NCBI RefSeq assembly: GCF_003149745.1
Contig: NZ_QGEG01000001.1
Coordinates: 930,001-994,000, forward strand
Length of the DNA: 64,000 bases
Direction of reading: 5' to 3'
Origin: Flagellimonas aquimarina
GTDB taxonomy: Bacteria > Bacteroidota > Bacteroidia > Flavobacteriales > Flavobacteriaceae
Part shown: piece by piece, positions 61,780 through 64,000 of the stretch
Position numbering within the stretch: position 1 is the first letter of the stretch
Layout of the letters: every line of letters starts with the position of its first letter
Position numbers and translations under genes: made by a program
Notes under the pieces: model-generated
The model's input: only the letters and a program-made list of their open reading frames with translations
The model's database searches: none
What the model was told of the DNA's origin: nothing

Positions 61780-64000
61780 ATGAAAAAAATCTATTTATTG
61801 ATTGCGGCCCTTTTCGTGTCCACAATTATGTTTTCTCAAGGAACGATTACTGGTAAAGTTGTAGATGGAGAATTAGGCGGTCCACTTCCAGGAGCTAGCG
61901 TAATGCTTCAAGGCACTGAAAATGGAGCATCAACAGACTTTGATGGAAATTTCACTCTAGAAGTTTCCGAAAACTCAGGTACTTTGGTTATTTCCTATAT
62001 AGGATTTATTTCCAAAAATGTATCGTTTACCTCTGCTGGGAGTGTAGGTACAATTTCTTTGGAACCAGATGCTGAAGAACTTGAGGGTGTTATCGTAACC
62101 GGAATCTTGGATATTGCCAAGGATAGGGAAACACCGGTAGCGGTCTCGACCATTAGAGCTGCTGAGATTCAAGAGAAATTAGGGTCTCAAGAATTACCAG
62201 AAGTATTAAAATCTACACCATCTATTTATGCCACTAAGACTGGTGGCGGATTTGGAGATGGTAGAATTAATGTAAGAGGGTTCGACTCTCAGAATACAGC
62301 TATTATGATTAACGGTATTCCCGTTAATGATATGGAAAATGGTAGAGTATTCTGGAGTAACTGGGCAGGACTTGGTGATGTTACTACTGCTATGCAAGTA
62401 CAAAGGGGACTTGGTTCTTCAAAATTGGCGATTAGCTCGGTAGGTGGAACCATAAATATTATTACTAAATCAACTGAACAAGTAGAAGGTGGTTCAGTTC
62501 GTTTTGGAGGTGGTAACGATGGTTACATGAAAATGACTGCATCATATAACACTGGCAAAAGCGAGAATGGGTTTGCAGCTTCTATATTATTGGGAAGAAC
62601 AGACGGAGACGGATACATTCAAGGAACTAAATTCGAAGGCTATAACTACTTCATAGGATTGGGATATGAGCCCAATGATAAAAATAGCTTTCAATTTGTA
62701 TTGACAGGAGCTCCTCAAGTGCATAACCAAAGAACCTCTAGTTTCTTTAATGTAGCAACTATAGAAGATCACCTACAATATGGAGCAAGGTATAACTTTA
62801 ACGGAGGTACCTTAAACGGAGAAGAGTTTGGATGGAGAAGAAATTTCTACCACAAACCAATAGCATCTCTTAACTGGGATCATAAGTTCAATGATAAAAC
62901 TACATTGTCCACATCTGCATACGCTTCTTTTGGTAGAGGTGGTGGAACAGGAGATATAGGAGTTGGTCCAAATTTTGGTTTTGCCAGCTCAAGCAGGTAT
63001 AGAATACCAGAAACAGGACAAGTTGATTATGATTTGATTTCAAGGTTTAACAGTGGAGAAGCTGTTACATTTTATAACGGTGATAATGGAGGAAACCCTA
63101 GACAATTAGCACCAACAAATGGTGAGCAAATTGTTACCAGCTTTGGAGATGGAATCATAAGAAGAGCTTCTATGAACTCCCATAACTGGTTTGGTCTTAT
63201 TGCCAACCTTCATACTAATATTAATGACCAATGGAGCTGGGATGCAGGGATAGATGCTAGGTCATATAAAGGAATCCACTACAGAAGAGTGGACAACCTT
63301 TTGGGAGCTGATGGTTATTTTGATGATGATGATATCAACAATCCTGATCATACCGTAAGACAAGATGGTGTAATTGAATCGGATTTTGGTTCTATAGTCA
63401 ACATCTTTAAAGATATTGATGCAGAGGAAAAAATTGATTACTATAATGATGGTATAGTAAGATGGTTAGGTGCTTTTGGACAATTGGAATATACAGATGG
63501 TGTGGTTTCGGCATTCTTACAAGGAGGAGTTTCGCAACAAGGCTTTAAAAGAATCGACTACTTTAATTACTTGGATTCTGACCCATTACAGGAAACAGAC
63601 TTTGAAAATCTGTTGGGAGGAAATATTAAAGGTGGTGCTAATTTCAACTTAAATGAAGCCCATAATGTTTTCTTTAACGCAGGGTACTATTCTAAACAAC
63701 CATTGTTTGATGCGGTTTACCTTAATTTTGATAATGTACTAAATCCAGATTTGACCAATGAAAAAATACTAGGTCTTGAAGCTGGTTATGGTATTAATCT
63801 TGGCGACTTTAGAGCCAAAATAAACATATACAGAACTTCTTGGAAGGATAGGTTTGAATCACTGAATATTGAAACACCTCTTGGAGATGAGGGTAGAGCA
63901 AACATTAATGGTGTTGAGCAAATCCATTCTGGATTTGAATTGGAAGCAGATTACAGAGCGTCTGATATAGTTCAGTTTAGAGGAATGTTATCCATAGGAA
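61780..64000 (+). CDS. TonB-dependent receptor, 3' end outside window
   Basis: About 740 residues are visible and the frame is open to the right edge. Signal peptide (about 1-19, cut near MFSQ), a CarboxypepD_reg-like domain (about 21-100; TGKVVDGELGGPLPGASVMLQG, STDFDGNFTLEV, VISYIGFIS) and a TonB-plug (about 108-225) with ETPVAVSTIRAAEIQEK, LPEVLKSTPSIYAT, INVRGFDSQNTAIMINGIPVNDMENGRVFWSNW and VGGTINIITKS, followed by barrel strands. The pattern is typical of flavobacterial carbohydrate or peptide TBDRs without being SusC-specific. Whether a SusD-like partner follows cannot be seen. Preceded by 163 bp of AT-rich non-coding DNA with an A-tract before GACTTTTG, a weak -7 box. Confidence 0.9.
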   Translation, partial: MKKIYLLIAALFVSTIMFSQGTITGKVVDGELGGPLPGASVMLQGTENGASTDFDGNFTLEVSENSGTLVISYIGFISKNVSFTSAGSVGTISLEPDAEELEGVIVTGILDIAKDRETPVAVSTIRAAEIQEKLGSQELPEVLKSTPSIYATKTGGGFGDGRINVRGFDSQNTAIMINGIPVNDMENGRVFWSNWAGLGDVTTAMQVQRGLGSSKLAISSVGGTINIITKSTEQVEGGSVRFGGGNDGYMKMTASYNTGKSENGFAASILLGRTDGDGYIQGTKFEGYNYFIGLGYEPNDKNSFQFVLTGAPQVHNQRTSSFFNVATIEDHLQYGARYNFNGGTLNGEEFGWRRNFYHKPIASLNWDHKFNDKTTLSTSAYASFGRGGGTGDIGVGPNFGFASSSRYRIPETGQVDYDLISRFNSGEAVTFYNGDNGGNPRQLAPTNGEQIVTSFGDGIIRRASMNSHNWFGLIANLHTNINDQWSWDAGIDARSYKGIHYRRVDNLLGADGYFDDDDINNPDHTVRQDGVIESDFGSIVNIFKDIDAEEKIDYYNDGIVRWLGAFGQLEYTDGVVSAFLQGGVSQQGFKRIDYFNYLDSDPLQETDFENLLGGNIKGGANFNLNEAHNVFFNAGYYSKQPLFDAVYLNFDNVLNPDLTNEKILGLEAGYGINLGDFRAKINIYRTSWKDRFESLNIETPLGDEGRANINGVEQIHSGFELEADYRASDIVQFRGMLSIG

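Noticed and set aside
1..64000. CRISPR arrays, insertion sequences, prophage, tRNA or rRNA genes
   Set aside because: No regular direct repeats with spacers, transposase or integrase motifs, phage structural genes or cloverleaf-like sequences were seen while reading intergenic stretches; a tRNAscan or CMsearch run would be decisive.

Overview
The window is a chromosomal segment from a member of the Bacteroidota, almost certainly family Flavobacteriaceae (a marine Maribacter/Arenibacter/Zobellia-like organism; the genus is not determined). The evidence is a T9SS C-terminal sorting domain protein, two TonB-dependent receptors with carboxypeptidase-regulatory-like N-termini, many lipoproteins with short lipoboxes, few Shine-Dalgarno sequences, Bacteroidota-type -7 promoter boxes (TAnnTTTG), low GC content and the gene families present. 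I see no rRNA, recognisable tRNA, CRISPR array, insertion sequence, integrase or prophage. This is mostly core and house-keeping chromosome with some lineage-specific genes.

Layout. 0-5.5 kb: end of an aldo/keto reductase, an SDR oxidoreductase, an AlbA_2-type putative DNA-binding protein, then on the other strand a fructokinase-amylosucrase pair that fits sucrose use. 5.5-9.2 kb: a large T9SS-exported Asp-box beta-propeller protein. 9.4-12.4 kb: metallophosphatase, acyl-ACP desaturase and two small membrane-anchored proteins. 12.7-15.3 kb: ALDH7 dehydrogenase, DUF1304 and 3-hydroxyanthranilate dioxygenase. 15.4-22.5 kb: CAP protein, CvpA, two small conserved proteins, glpD behind a palindromic LacI-type operator, a PDZ-alpha/beta hydrolase, a membrane LytTR regulator and gpsA. 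22.6-31.6 kb: lipoprotein, phytanoyl-CoA dioxygenase-like enzyme, SulP transporter, a run of secreted small-domain proteins, cytochrome c, YheT-like hydrolase and bestrophin. 31.6-40 kb: a Zn-UBP protein with a three-domain TrxR-like flavoprotein lacking a redox CxxC, nitronate monooxygenase-like protein, thioesterase, SMI1/KNR4 protein, EamA transporter, ArsC-like protein, racemase, ArsR regulator and DinB protein. 40-52 kb: cystathionine gamma-synthase-type enzyme, gdhA, recO, TonB receptor, ileS, a DksA-like protein without its zinc finger, lspA and 5-FTHF cyclo-ligase. 52-64 kb: uvrC, patatin/Omp85-like protein, the operon DUF3108-TDO-M23-pgi, and the start of a second TonB receptor cut by the window end.

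Metabolic links: glpD and gpsA handle glycerol-3-phosphate in opposite directions; amylosucrase releases fructose that the adjacent kinase can phosphorylate, with pgi downstream; TDO and 3-hydroxyanthranilate dioxygenase are two steps of tryptophan degradation encoded 43 kb apart.

The most notable non-coding signal is a pair of intergenic loci (about 23.5 kb and 56.75 kb) that share an exact 17-nt TTTGGTTGGTTATTTAG box placed 4 nt before a strong intrinsic terminator and downstream of a small hairpin. The second has a near-consensus promoter box just upstream and looks like an independent RNA of about 100 nt. A third intergenic locus (12.6 kb) has a similar plan without the exact box.
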